From contig NZ_JACHMX010000001.1 in assembly GCF_014205155.1 (NCBI RefSeq), positions 5,766,001 to 5,830,000 of the forward strand: DNA of 64,000 nucleotides. The letters are read 5' to 3'. Below, in pieces: positions 9,778-18,138 of the stretch. The position numbers were made by a program, and so were the translations under genes. The notes beneath the pieces are model-generated. The model made no database searches. It saw only the letters and a list, made by a program, of their open reading frames with translations, and was not told the origin of the DNA. This DNA comes from Amycolatopsis umgeniensis (lineage in GTDB: Bacteria > Actinomycetota > Actinomycetes > Mycobacteriales > Pseudonocardiaceae). Position 1 is the stretch's first letter. Every line of letters starts with the position of its first letter.

Positions 9778-10843
9778 CGCCGGCGCCGATACGAGCGGTG
9801 AGCGCGCCGGGGAGCAGACGGGCGACGCCGTTGCGGACGGCGACGCCGAGCGGATTGCGCAGCTGCGGGCCGATTCTGCCCGCTTGGACCGAGGCTTTGA
9901 CGACCGCTTGGCTGCGCGGTCGGCGCTGCTCGTCGTAGCTCTTCAGCGCCGCGTCGACGTCCTCGGTTTCACTGAGCGCGGCGGCGAGGACGACGGCGTC
10001 CTCGATCGCCTGGCAGCCGCCTTGGCCGAGGAACGGCGGCATCGCGTGCGCCGCGTCGCCGAGGAGCGCGACGCGTCCCCGCACGTAGGACGGCAGGGGA
10101 GTGCCGAGCAGGTGGAGATCGTGGTGGAGCAGCGTCTCCGGCACTGTCGCGTCGATGAGCTCGGGGATGGGTTCGTGCCAGCCGCCGAAGCGGTTTCTCA
10201 GATACGACTTCGGGTCTTCGTGCCGGATTCCCGCCTCGGCGACGTAGCCCGCCCACCAGTAGACCTGGCCGCCGTGCAAGGGGATGACGCCGATCTCGGC
10301 GCCGTCGTCCCAGCTCGTGCTGAGGTCGACCGCGCGGGGGAGGGTGGTCACCGCGCGAAAGGCCGTGCTGCCGCTGTACACCGGATCGGGGTGTTGCGGC
10401 CACAGCTGCTTCCGGAGTCCACTGTGGATTCCGTCGGCGGCGATGATGACGTCCGCGTCGAGACCGTCGAGGCCGGTGACTTCGGTGCCGGTGCGGACGC
10501 AGCCGGTGGGAAGGGCGTCCCGGAGCGCGCCGATGAGGTCGGCGCGGTGGATGGCGGCGAGCGGACGGCCGTGGTGACGGCGGAACGCCTCGGCATCCCA
10601 ACGGGTGATGCGGCGGCCCGCGCGGTCGTGGAGGCCGCCGGACGCTTGTTCCCGCAGCCTGTCGAGGTGGATGCCCAGTGTTTCGAGTGAGCGCAGGGCG
10701 TTCGGCCACAGGGAGATCCCCGCGCCGGCGGCGGTGAGTTCCGGCGCGCGTTCCAGGACGGTGACCTCCCAGCCGATGCCGTGCAGTCCGACGGCGGCAC
10801 TCAGTCCGCCGATTCCTCCGCCGACCACGATCGCTTTGCGCAT
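9722..10843 (-). CDS. FAD-dependent aromatic monooxygenase
   Basis: Class A flavoprotein hydroxylase of 373 aa, related to salicylate, 6-hydroxynicotinate and 3-hydroxybenzoate hydroxylases. The N-terminal Rossmann motif is VVGGGIGGLSAAVGLHGIGW; the middle DG-motif region reads ADVIIAADGIHSGLRKQL; the second FAD motif is GDAAHAMPPFLGQGGCQA. It would use NAD(P)H and oxygen to hydroxylate a ring or drive a Baeyer-Villiger-type step; the substrate cannot be told from sequence. It is divergent from the TetR gene, with two palindromic operators between them, so TetR repression by a substrate-like ligand is likely. Confidence 0.88.
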   Translation of the reverse strand: MRKAIVVGGGIGGLSAAVGLHGIGWEVTVLERAPELTAAGAGISLWPNALRSLETLGIHLDRLREQASGGLHDRAGRRITRWDAEAFRRHHGRPLAAIHRADLIGALRDALPTGCVRTGTEVTGLDGLDADVIIAADGIHSGLRKQLWPQHPDPVYSGSTAFRAVTTLPRAVDLSTSWDDGAEIGVIPLHGGQVYWWAGYVAEAGIRHEDPKSYLRNRFGGWHEPIPELIDATVPETLLHHDLHLLGTPLPSYVRGRVALLGDAAHAMPPFLGQGGCQAIEDAVVLAAALSETEDVDAALKSYDEQRRPRSQAVVKASVQAGRIGPQLRNPLGVAVRNGVARLLPGALTARIGAGVSGWTPPVPRRPAPPRTR

Positions 10844-10852
10844 GGTGACCTC

Positions 10853-10868
10853 CTCTACACTTGTAGAG
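10853..10868. promoter_or_regulatory. TetR-type operator 1
   Basis: Perfect palindrome CTCTACA-CT-TGTAGAG (7-bp arms, 2-bp centre) in the 43-bp space between the divergent monooxygenase and TetR genes. Together with the site centred 19 bp away, this is the expected target of the adjacent regulator, controlling both genes. Confidence 0.75.
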
Positions 10869-10871
10869 TAC

Positions 10872-10887
10872 TACTACACTTGTAGAG
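10872..10887. promoter_or_regulatory. TetR-type operator 2
   Basis: Second, weaker copy: its right half TGTAGAG and centre CT are identical to operator 1, while the left half reads TACTACA, leaving a 5-bp perfect arm (CTACA/TGTAG). It touches the GTG start of the TetR gene at 10887, consistent with autorepression. Confidence 0.65.
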
Positions 10888-11432
10888 TGCGAAAGGCGAC
10901 GATCGGGGACGCGGCCATCGAGGTGATCGCGGCCGAAGGGATGCGCGGGCTGACCCATCGCGCGGTCGACCGGTTTGCGGGGTTGCCCGCGGGTTCGACC
11001 TCTTACTACGCGCGGACGCGGGCGGCGCTGCTGGAGCTGGCGATCTCGCGGATGGTCGAACTCGACGACGTCACCCTGGATCCGGCACCCGGGCAGCTGG
11101 CCGAGTATGTGGCGGGGTTCGTCCACGCGGCGATCACGCAGGGGCGGACGCGGATGCTCGCGCGGTACGAGTTCGCGCTGGAGGCGACGCGGCGGCCGGA
11201 GTTGCGCGAGGCGTATGACCGCGGGGGGCTGGTCATCCGGCGGCGGTGCGCCGAGGTGCTGGCCGATCGCGGATCGGCCGAGCCGGAGCGGCACGCGCGG
11301 GTGCTCGTCGCGTGGCTGGACGGGACGATCTTCGACGCGCTGGCCGGGACAGGGTCGCTGCGGCCGCCGGATCTGGCGGAGCTGACGCGAGGGGCACGGG
11401 AGGTCTTGGCGGGGCTCGGCGTAGCGGGATAG
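10887..11432 (+). CDS. TetR-family transcriptional regulator
   Basis: A 181-residue repressor with an N-terminal helix-turn-helix (AAIEVIAAEGMRGLTHRAVD followed by AGLPAGSTSYYARTRAALL) and a C-terminal ligand-binding helical domain. GTG 10887 gives a normal TetR N-terminus; earlier in-frame starts would run across the monooxygenase gene. There is no room for a conventional ribosome-binding site that is not also operator, so translation may be near-leaderless. The stop codon TAG (11430-11432) overlaps a copy of the recurrent 23-bp element. Confidence 0.9.
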   Translation: MRKATIGDAAIEVIAAEGMRGLTHRAVDRFAGLPAGSTSYYARTRAALLELAISRMVELDDVTLDPAPGQLAEYVAGFVHAAITQGRTRMLARYEFALEATRRPELREAYDRGGLVIRRRCAEVLADRGSAEPERHARVLVAWLDGTIFDALAGTGSLRPPDLAELTRGAREVLAGLGVAG

Positions 11433-11453
11433 CGGGGGACCTTTGCTATCGCC
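11431..11453. repeat. Stop-associated AGCAAGGGACC repeat, copy 2
   Basis: Variant AGCGGGGGACC followed by TTTGCTATCGCC, overlapping the last two bases of the TetR stop codon. Part of the 431-bp gene-free stretch 11433-11863, which contains only repeats and hairpins and no credible gene. Confidence 0.65.
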
Positions 11454-11487
11454 GGGGGCGCTGACCTGCGCTTTTGGTGCGGAAGGG

Positions 11488-11510
11488 AGCAAGGGACCTT
11501 TGGTGTCGCC
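11488..11510. repeat. AGCAAGGGACC repeat, copy 3
   Basis: AGCAAGGGACCTTTGGTGTC then GCC, same family as 11431-11453, in the same orientation about 35 bp further on. Not adjacent to a stop codon. Confidence 0.65.
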
Positions 11511-11558
11511 TGCTCGGGCAGGGCTTGGCGGCGGTGGCGCGTCGGTCCGGGGGCCGGG

Positions 11559-11613
11559 TGTCGCGAAAGCCACTTTCGGGACATCGGGTGTCCCGAAAGT
11601 GGCTTTCGCGACA
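11559..11613. terminator. Long perfect hairpin, TGTCGCGAAAGCC family
   Basis: Two perfect 25-bp arms (11559-11583 and 11589-11613) around a 5-nt loop, starting TGTCGCGAAAGCCACTTTCG. The same arm sequence recurs at 49989-50043. No T-run follows, so if it is a terminator it is of the actinobacterial U-less kind. Confidence 0.65.
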
Positions 11614-11653
11614 TGCCGGCCGAGGCGGGCGCCTTCGGGACGGCTTGGGCCGG

Positions 11654-11699
11654 GGCTGTGTGGAAATAGGGACGTTGAGTGTCCCTATTCCACACAGCC
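11654..11699. terminator. Long hairpin with GGGACGTTGAGTGTCC core
   Basis: Arms of 20 and 19 nt (11654-11673 and 11681-11699) with a single bulged A, around the loop GTTGAGT. The loop and the flanking GGGAC/GTCC are shared with the hairpin at 45255-45305, although the outer stems differ. Confidence 0.65.
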
Positions 11700-11765
11700 G
11701 CCACGGTCGGTCATCTCGGGCGTGAGCGGACCGGTAGTGCGTGGCCGGGTCCTGGGAGGCGAAAG

Positions 11766-11818
11766 TCCGTGAAGGCCTCCTTCCTTACCCTCAAGGTAAG
11801 GAAGGAGGCCTTCACGGA
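11766..11818. terminator. Long perfect hairpin, GTGAAGGCC family
   Basis: Perfect 24-bp arms (11766-11789 and 11795-11818) with loop CTCAA; arm begins TCCGTGAAGGCCTCC. It belongs to the GTGAAGG(N)CC family seen at 20352, 47481, 49900 and 55246. It lies between the convergent TetR and ABC permease genes, about 45 bp from the permease stop. Confidence 0.7.
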
Positions 11819-11834
11819 CATGCCGCGCGAGCAA

Positions 11835-11856
11835 GCGATAGCAAAGGTCCCTTGCT
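11835..11856. repeat. AGCAAGGGACC repeat, copy 4
   Basis: GCGATAGCAAAGGTCCC then TTGCT, 7 bp downstream (in transcript sense) of the ABC permease stop codon at 11864-11866. Confidence 0.7.
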
Positions 11857-11863
11857 TCCGCGC

Positions 11864-12610
11864 TCAGGCGTCGCGGCGGCGGAGCACGGCGGAACCGGTG
11901 GCGAGACCGGCCGCGGCCCACGCCGTACAGAGCGCGATGCCGACCCAGGGCGCGTAGGGCGCGACGCCGCCGAAGATGGGGTTCGGCTCACCTGAGGTGA
12001 CCATCGCGTTGACACCCGCGAAGCCGGGGAAGTAGTTCACGAGGTCTTCCCCGCCCAGCGAACCGGCGAACATCGGGATCATCACCAGCAGCACGAACAC
12101 CGTCACGATCGTCCCCGCCGTGCTCCGCAGCGCCGACCCCAGCCCGAGGCAGAGCAGGCCCAGCAGCGCGAAGTAGCCGCCCATGCCCGCCGCGGTCGCG
12201 AGGACGTCGCCCACCGAAGAATCCCGCGTCGGGATCAGGGGCGCCGAGAGCACAACCCCGGCGAGCGTGTTCAGGACGCCGTAGCCGAACAGCACCGGCA
12301 GCAGGACCGCCGATTTCGCCGCGAGGACCCGGTTCCGCACCGGGACCCACTGCAGGGTCGAGCGGATGCTGCCGCTGGCGTACTCGCTCGTGATGAACAG
12401 CGTCGCCAGCGCGACCACGGCGAATTGCGTGAGGTAGAACGCCGCGCCGGTCACCACGGCGTGCGGGGCCATCTCGCGTTCGACGCCCGCGTTCGCGGCC
12501 AGGCCCAGCGCGCCGGAGTAGGCGAGCATCAGGACCAGTCCGCCGATCAGGCACCACCAGGTCGACCGGACCGACCAGAACTTGGTCCATTCCGAAGAGA
12601 TCGCGTTCAT
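11864..12610 (-). CDS. ABC transporter permease (ABC-2 type)
   Basis: A 248-residue integral membrane protein of the ABC-2/CcmB-like class with about six hydrophobic segments. It begins MNAISSEWTKFWSVRSTWW, the usual start of actinobacterial ABC-2 permeases, and contains TSEYASGSIRSTLQWVP, another hallmark of this class. ATG 12610 overlaps the stop of the upstream hydrolase gene as ATGA. It forms an exporter with the ATPase encoded two genes upstream; the substrate is unknown. Confidence 0.88.
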   Translation of the reverse strand: MNAISSEWTKFWSVRSTWWCLIGGLVLMLAYSGALGLAANAGVEREMAPHAVVTGAAFYLTQFAVVALATLFITSEYASGSIRSTLQWVPVRNRVLAAKSAVLLPVLFGYGVLNTLAGVVLSAPLIPTRDSSVGDVLATAAGMGGYFALLGLLCLGLGSALRSTAGTIVTVFVLLVMIPMFAGSLGGEDLVNYFPGFAGVNAMVTSGEPNPIFGGVAPYAPWVGIALCTAWAAAGLATGSAVLRRRDA

Positions 12611-13641
12611 CGTGCGCTCCACTGCTTGAAGGAGGCGGTCAGCCGGTCGCGGTAGAAGTCCAGCGCCCACCGCGAGTCGATCGAGCCGTACTGGTTCTCG
12701 ATCTCGGCGGCGGGCATATGCGGCCGCAGGCCCAGCTGGTCCACCAGGATCGCGGAGTCGGTCACCGAGGAGTGGCCGCTGTTCTCCAGCAGGTACCGCT
12801 CCTTCGGTCCGGTGAGCCGCGGCCAGGTTTCGTCCCAGGTCGGGCTGTAGTACTTCTGGCCGATCGGGCTGGCCAGCAGGAGCAGCGGCCGGTCGAGGGA
12901 AACGGTGCCGAAGAACGGGCCGTCGATGTTCACACCCGCCTTGATCCGCCTGTCGGCGGCCATCGCGGCGGCGGTCGCCGAACCTCCCGCGGAGTGTCCG
13001 CCCATCCCGATCTTCGTGGCGTCGATCGACCAGCGCGAGTCCTTCAGCAGGGTGTCGAGGACGAACGACGTGTCGATCGCGCGGTTCGCGATCGCGGCGG
13101 GCCAGGGGTCGTTCGGACGTCCACATGCGACACACTGGCGCAGGCCGTCGGGGAACTCCGTCGCCCAGGCTTCGTAGGCGTGGTCGATCCCGGCGACCAC
13201 GAATCCTTGTGCGGCAAGACGTTCGGCGATCGAGGTCAGCGTCATCCGGTTGTTGCCCGCACCCGGCGACAGCAGTACGAGAGGACGCCTTCCCGGCAGC
13301 GAGGGGGCGTTCTCCCGTGAGTGGACGCGCACCTTGCTCAGCGTGTCCGGCGGCAGGTCGAGCTTCCGCCCGGCGATCGCCGCCGCCGATTCCGCCCGCG
13401 TCATGTACAGCGGCGCGCGGCCGACCGGGACCGCCGGGTACCAGACGTTGACCATCAGCTCACGCCGCTTCTCCGGCACCCAAGGGTCGGCTCGCGCCTG
13501 GTCGGTGAGGTGCAGTGTGCGCAGCCCGATCGGGAACGGGCCGCCCGTCGCGGGCAGCGCCGGAACCGTCGCTGCCTTCGCGATCGTCGGCACCCCCAGC
13601 AGGCCGGCGATCACCGCCACCAGGACCATGAGTGACTTCAT
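12607..13641 (-). CDS. Secreted alpha/beta-hydrolase, PAF-acetylhydrolase/lipase-like
   Basis: A 344-residue protein with an N-terminal signal peptide (MKSLMVLVAVIAGLLG then cleavage near AKAA). The nucleophile motif is GMGGHSAGG (GxSxG), preceded by an oxyanion-type stretch LVLLSPGAGNNR; the late NSGHSS supplies a candidate catalytic His. The pattern matches the platelet-activating-factor acetylhydrolase/polyester-hydrolase-like lipases. It sits between the ATPase and the permease of an ABC operon, overlapping both by 4 nt, so it should be made in equal amounts with the transporter. Substrate unknown. Confidence 0.85.
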   Translation of the reverse strand: MKSLMVLVAVIAGLLGVPTIAKAATVPALPATGGPFPIGLRTLHLTDQARADPWVPEKRRELMVNVWYPAVPVGRAPLYMTRAESAAAIAGRKLDLPPDTLSKVRVHSRENAPSLPGRRPLVLLSPGAGNNRMTLTSIAERLAAQGFVVAGIDHAYEAWATEFPDGLRQCVACGRPNDPWPAAIANRAIDTSFVLDTLLKDSRWSIDATKIGMGGHSAGGSATAAAMAADRRIKAGVNIDGPFFGTVSLDRPLLLLASPIGQKYYSPTWDETWPRLTGPKERYLLENSGHSSVTDSAILVDQLGLRPHMPAAEIENQYGSIDSRWALDFYRDRLTASFKQWSAR

Positions 13642-14555
13642 GCCGCGACTCCCGTTCCGTATTCGACCGACGAAGCGGTCAATTCCATGTAGGCCTGTTC
13701 CAGCGACGCGGTGCGTTCGGCCAGCCCGTGCACGCGGATCCCGAGTTCGTGCACCGCGTCCCCGACGCGGTGCACCGGCAGGTCGTGCACGATCAGTTCG
13801 TCCCGATCGGTTTCCGTGGTCGCGCCGAGTGCGCGCAGACGCTGTTCGAGCGCCCGGAGTTCGACGGGAACGGGCACCCGCACCGCGACCGACGTCCGCG
13901 AGTTGCCCGCGATGAACTCGTCGACGGGGGCGTCGGCGAGCAGCCTTCCCTTGCCGATGACGACCAGCCTGTCCGCGGTCAGCTGCATCTCGCTCATCAG
14001 GTGGCTCGACACGAACACCGTGCGGCCTTCTTCGGCGAGCGAGCGCATCAGATGCCGCACCCAGCGGACGCCGTCGGGGTCGAGGCCGTTGACCGGCTCG
14101 TCGAACATCAGCACGCCCGGATCTCCCAGCAGCGCGCCGGCGATGCCGAGCCGCTGCCCCATGCCGAGGGAGAACGTCCCGGCTCGTTTGCCCGCGACGT
14201 CGGTGAGACCGACCGTCGCGAGCACCTCGTCCACCCGGCTCGCCGCGATCCCGTTGCTGCGCGCCATCGCCAGGAGATGTTTGCCCGCGCTCCGGCCGGG
14301 ATGCAGTGCCTTGGCTTCCAGCAGCGCGCCGACCTCGCGCAGCGGATACCGCAGGTCCGCGTACTTCTTTCCGTCGATGTGGACATCGCCGTCGCTCGGC
14401 GTGTCGAGGCCCAGCGTCATCCGCATGGTCGTCGACTTGCCCGCGCCGTTGGGACCGAGGAAACCGGTCACCTTGCCCGGCTCGACGGCGAAGGTCAGCC
14501 CGTCGACCACCGTCTTCTCGCCATAGCGCTTCGTGAGTCCTCGAAGCGTGATCAT
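13638..14555 (-). CDS. ABC transporter ATP-binding protein
   Basis: A 305-residue ATPase of the DrrA/NatA-like exporter class. Walker A is GPNGAGKST, the signature is FSLGMGQRLGIA, Walker B is VLMFDEPVNGLD and the switch His is in VFVSSH. The C-terminal ~90 residues form the usual accessory domain. ATG 14555 was chosen because GAAGGAGGG lies just upstream and the protein then starts MITLRGLTKRYGE, the family norm; an earlier in-frame ATG at 14630 adds unrelated sequence. First gene of the three-gene ATPase-hydrolase-permease operon. Confidence 0.93.
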   Translation of the reverse strand: MITLRGLTKRYGEKTVVDGLTFAVEPGKVTGFLGPNGAGKSTTMRMTLGLDTPSDGDVHIDGKKYADLRYPLREVGALLEAKALHPGRSAGKHLLAMARSNGIAASRVDEVLATVGLTDVAGKRAGTFSLGMGQRLGIAGALLGDPGVLMFDEPVNGLDPDGVRWVRHLMRSLAEEGRTVFVSSHLMSEMQLTADRLVVIGKGRLLADAPVDEFIAGNSRTSVAVRVPVPVELRALEQRLRALGATTETDRDELIVHDLPVHRVGDAVHELGIRVHGLAERTASLEQAYMELTASSVEYGTGVAA

Positions 14556-14690
14556 CCGCGCCCTCCTTCGTGTCCCTGAAGTTTCCGACGCGGGGACACG
14601 TGGGGGCATTGCCCCGAAGTCATCGGCCACCCCTTACTTTCGGCAGGTGCCGCTCGGCACGAGTCCCGGCGGAAAGGCACAATCGGCGCC

Positions 14691-15479
14691 ATGACCACCC
14701 GCGAACAACGGCGCGTGAATCCGCTCGACCTGGTGATGCTCGTCCTCGCCGTGTTCTCCGTCGGGCTGCTCGTCTACGTGACGTTCTTCCCGCATTCGGA
14801 CGAGACGGCGCACACCGTCTTCATCATCGACACGGCGGTGTGCGGGATCTTCGCGCTGGAATTCCTGTGGCGCTGGCGGCGCAACGGCTGGGAAAAGTGG
14901 TTCCCGCTGCGCAACTGGTACGAAATCCTCGGCATGATCCCCATCGCGCATCCGGCGCTGCGCGGATTCCGGCTGCTGCGGATCCTGGTCGTGCTCGTCC
15001 GGCTCGCGCGCACGGCCGACCGCGCTTTCGGGGAGCGGTTCACGCAGCGGCTGGTCGAACGGCTTTCGCGGCCGATCGTGCTGGCGATCAAGAAACCGAT
15101 CACGATCGCGGTGCTCGACGAGGTCGTCAAGGTGGTGGAAACCGGGAACTACCCGCAGAACCTCGCGCGTTCACTCGGCGAGAACCAGACGTTGTTGCGG
15201 GGGATCATCGCCGAGAAACTGAAGAGCGACCCGCAGGCGGGACGGCTTTCGAAACTGCCGTTCCACGACGAGGTGGTGCGCTCGGTGATCGACACCGCGA
15301 TGCGCGTGATCCTCGAGGTGCTGACCGATCCGCGGATCGACGAGTTCTTCGCGCATGTGGTGCGCGAGAACCGGGAGCAGATCCGGACAGCGGTGCAGCT
15401 GGGGTTGAACGAGAGGGAAGACGACGAGGAACTGGCCGCGCGGCTGCCGACCAGGCCTCAGCACCAGATGATGGACTGA
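14691..15479 (+). CDS. Ion-channel-like membrane protein
   Basis: A 262-residue protein with an N-terminal membrane region of about four segments resembling a voltage-sensor (S1-S4-like) module. The last segment carries regularly spaced arginines (LRGFRLLRILVVLVRLARTADR). The remaining ~150 residues are soluble and helical, with no pore domain or selectivity filter. It therefore looks like a voltage-sensor-type protein without an obvious pore; whether it conducts ions is unknown. Single gene with its own promoter region (135 bp upstream of ATG 14691). Confidence 0.7.
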   Translation: MTTREQRRVNPLDLVMLVLAVFSVGLLVYVTFFPHSDETAHTVFIIDTAVCGIFALEFLWRWRRNGWEKWFPLRNWYEILGMIPIAHPALRGFRLLRILVVLVRLARTADRAFGERFTQRLVERLSRPIVLAIKKPITIAVLDEVVKVVETGNYPQNLARSLGENQTLLRGIIAEKLKSDPQAGRLSKLPFHDEVVRSVIDTAMRVILEVLTDPRIDEFFAHVVRENREQIRTAVQLGLNEREDDEELAARLPTRPQHQMMD

Positions 15480-15490
15480 GCGGGTGGGGG

Positions 15491-15567
15491 CTGAAGGGGA
15501 CTTTCGCCGCATGCGACGCGGTGAAGGGAGCTTTCGTCGCGTTACATGCGGGGAAGGGGCCCTTCAG
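15491..15567. terminator. Imperfect long palindrome, GAAGGGGACTTTCG type
   Basis: CTGAAGGG at 15491-15498 pairs with CCCTTCAG at 15560-15567. Inside, two direct near-copies of GAAGGG(G)ACTTTCGCCGC occur at about 15493 and 15523. The region begins 12 bp after the channel-like gene's stop codon and may act as its terminator. A related sequence is at 36160-36205. Confidence 0.45.
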
Positions 15568-15640
15568 GTCGCTGTGTCCGGACCGGCTACGGCGGGTCGG
15601 TGCCGGGGTGAGTAGCACAGTTCGTCCGGATCGCGAAAAG

Positions 15641-15663
15641 AGCGGGGGACCTTTGCTCTCGCC
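15641..15663. repeat. AGCAAGGGACC repeat, copy 5
   Basis: AGCGGGGGACC followed by TTTGCTCTCGCC, near-identical to 11431-11453. It sits between convergent genes, 85 bp from the HrpB stop. Confidence 0.65.
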
Positions 15664-15747
15664 TGGGCTGCATGTTGTGGCGCGGCTGGGGGCTCGACCA
15701 CCAGATGAGCCACGAAATCCGGGAAACCCAAGGAATGAACGGTCCGT

Positions 15748-18138
15748 TCACGTCCCGCCGCGCCGCGTGGTCCGCCGGGTGGGGGCGGCACTCAGCGGGT
15801 CTTCCGGCCAGGGATGCTTCGGGTATCGACCGCGGAGATCGGCGCGCACGGCCGCGTAACCGTTGCGCCAGAACGACTCCAGATCGGCGGTGACCGCGGC
15901 GGGCCGCCCGGCGGGCGAGAGCAGATGCAGGACGACGGGGACGCCCGCCAGCTCCGGCGTCGCGAGCCAGCCGAACGTCTCCTGCAGTTTCACGGCCAGC
16001 ACCGGCTGCTCACCCGAGTAGTCGACCCGGATCCGCGAACCCGACGGTACCTCCAGCCTGTCCGGCGCCAGTTCGTCCAACCGTGAAGCTTCCGGCCAGG
16101 GCAAGAGCCCGCGCAGCGCGGAACCCGCGTCCAGCGATGCCAGATCCGACCGGCGGCGGGCCGATCCCAGGTCGAGCCAGCTGTCCAAAGTGGACAGCAA
16201 GGCGACGGAGTCGACAGCGGGCCAAGGCGAACCCAGCACCCTATGCAGGAAAGACAGCCGCTCGCGCAGCCTTCGCCCGTCCTCCGACCACCGCAGCAGG
16301 TCCAGCCCTTCGGTGCGCAAGCCGTCCAGCAGCGCGGCGCGGATCGCGTCCGGCGCGGGTGAGCGCAACGGCTTCTCCGACAGCACGATCGCCCCGAGCC
16401 GCCGCACCGAACGCGCCACGACCTCCCCGGCGGACCAACGTACTTCGTCCACCGTCGAAACGAGGTTCGGCGCCGCGCGCACGGCGAGGGCCTCGTCGGC
16501 GGGCGCTGCCAGCCGGATGATGCCCTGCGCGCGGCCGGGATCGCGGGTCGCTTCGGCCACCGCCAGCCACTCGACGTCCGCCAACCCGCTGCCGCGCGGC
16601 AGTTCCGCCGCCGTGCCACTGGCCATGAGATACACCGGCGTCCCCGCGGAGCGCCGCCGCGCCAGCCGTTCGGGATGCGCCAGCGCCACGACCAGCGCCG
16701 GATCGGGGGCGCCGCCGCCGTCGGGTACCAGCTTCACGAGGCGCCGCACGTCGGACTTCCAGCGCTCGTCGCCCCGCACGCGCCGCAGTTCGGCTTCGAG
16801 GTCGGTCAGCGTGCCGCCGCTGTCCAGCAGGGCGACGACCTCGGCCGCCGAACGCGCGTTGGTCCGCGCCGCGCCGTCCAGCAACGCCCGGGCCAGCCGC
16901 GGATGGAGGCCGAGCCCGGCCATCTTCCGGCCGCGTTCGGTCACCGTCCCGTCCTCCGCTGTCGCCCCGAGTGTGGTCAGCAACGCGCGACCGGCGGCCA
17001 GCGCGCCCTCGCCAGGAGGATCCCACCAGGCGAGGCCGGAACCGTCCGGAGTGGACCAGCACGCGAGTTCGAGCGCGAAGCGCGCAAGCTCCGCCGTCCT
17101 GATCTCGGGTTCGGGGTACGCGGGCAAAGAACCCTGCTCATGCGCCGCCCAGCACCGGTACGCGCGCCCCGGCGCCTCGCGCCCGGCGCGGCCGGCGCGC
17201 TGTTCCGCGACCGCGGCCGAAACCCGGACCGTCGCCAGCCCCGGCAGACCGCGCCGGTGATCGACGCGGGGCACCCGGGAAAGCCCGCAGTCCACCACCG
17301 CGCGCACGCCCGGCACGGTCAGGCTGGACTCGGCGACAGACGTCGAGAGCACCACCCGGCGGCGGGCGCGCGGGCGCAGCGCGTCGTCCTGGCTCGCCGC
17401 CGAAAGCCGTCCGTGCAGGGGCAGCACGTCGGCGTCCAGGCCGTTGAGCAGGCCGCTCACCCTGGCGATCTCGCCGGCGCCGGGCAGGAAAGCGAGGATG
17501 TCACCGTCCCCTTCGGACAGTGCTTTGTGGATCGCGCGGACGACGGTCGCCTCGATCCGCTCGCCGCGCGCGGGTGGGGAGTACGAGACGTCGACCGGAT
17601 AGGCGCGCGCCCGCGCGGTGATCACCGGCGCGTCCCCGAGCAGGGCCGCCAGCCTGCCGGCGGCCACGGTGGCGGACGTCGCGAGGAGGCGCAGGTCGTC
17701 CCGCAGCCCGGCGCGGACGTCCAGCAGCAGCGCGAGCAGCAGGTCCGCGTCGAGATGACGCTCATGGCATTCGTCCAGCAGGACGGTCGAAACCCCGGCC
17801 AGTTCGGGATCACCCTGCACCCGCCGGACCAACAGCCCCGAAGTGACCACCTCGACACGCGTCGAAGACGACACCTTCCGATCTCCGCGCACCGAGTAGC
17901 CGACCGTCTCACCGACCCGTTCGCCCAGCAGGGACGCCATCCGCGCCGCCGCGGCCCGGGCGGCCAGCCGCCTCGGCTCGGCGACGATCACCCGGCCTTC
18001 GCCGCCGGCCAGCGCGAGCGGCACCAAAGTGGTCTTACCGGTTCCAGGAGGCGCGACGAGCACCGCGGTGCCGTGGGCGTTCAGCGCGGCCTCGAGTTCG
18101 GGCAGGACGGCGCGGACCGGGAGATCGGGAAGGATCAC
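15748..18138 (-). CDS. hrpB: ATP-dependent RNA helicase HrpB
   Basis: A 796-residue DExH-box helicase of normal length. Walker A is APPGTGKTT (residues 29-37), Walker B is the variant DECH (LLDECHERHLDAD), motif III is LATSATV, and motif VI reads QRAGRAGREAPG. The C-terminal HrpB-specific domain follows. Its cellular target is not known in actinobacteria. ATG 18138 overlaps the stop of the upstream binding-protein gene as ATGA, an odd pairing because the two functions have no obvious link. Confidence 0.93.
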   Translation of the reverse strand: MILPDLPVRAVLPELEAALNAHGTAVLVAPPGTGKTTLVPLALAGGEGRVIVAEPRRLAARAAAARMASLLGERVGETVGYSVRGDRKVSSSTRVEVVTSGLLVRRVQGDPELAGVSTVLLDECHERHLDADLLLALLLDVRAGLRDDLRLLATSATVAAGRLAALLGDAPVITARARAYPVDVSYSPPARGERIEATVVRAIHKALSEGDGDILAFLPGAGEIARVSGLLNGLDADVLPLHGRLSAASQDDALRPRARRRVVLSTSVAESSLTVPGVRAVVDCGLSRVPRVDHRRGLPGLATVRVSAAVAEQRAGRAGREAPGRAYRCWAAHEQGSLPAYPEPEIRTAELARFALELACWSTPDGSGLAWWDPPGEGALAAGRALLTTLGATAEDGTVTERGRKMAGLGLHPRLARALLDGAARTNARSAAEVVALLDSGGTLTDLEAELRRVRGDERWKSDVRRLVKLVPDGGGAPDPALVVALAHPERLARRRSAGTPVYLMASGTAAELPRGSGLADVEWLAVAEATRDPGRAQGIIRLAAPADEALAVRAAPNLVSTVDEVRWSAGEVVARSVRRLGAIVLSEKPLRSPAPDAIRAALLDGLRTEGLDLLRWSEDGRRLRERLSFLHRVLGSPWPAVDSVALLSTLDSWLDLGSARRRSDLASLDAGSALRGLLPWPEASRLDELAPDRLEVPSGSRIRVDYSGEQPVLAVKLQETFGWLATPELAGVPVVLHLLSPAGRPAAVTADLESFWRNGYAAVRADLRGRYPKHPWPEDPLSAAPTRRTTRRGGT

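Noticed and set aside
11433..11863. Several short open frames across the palindromes (about 80-110 residues)
   Set aside because: They translate hairpin arms and repeats; the same pseudo-peptides recur at other hairpins, showing that they are repeat DNA, not genes.
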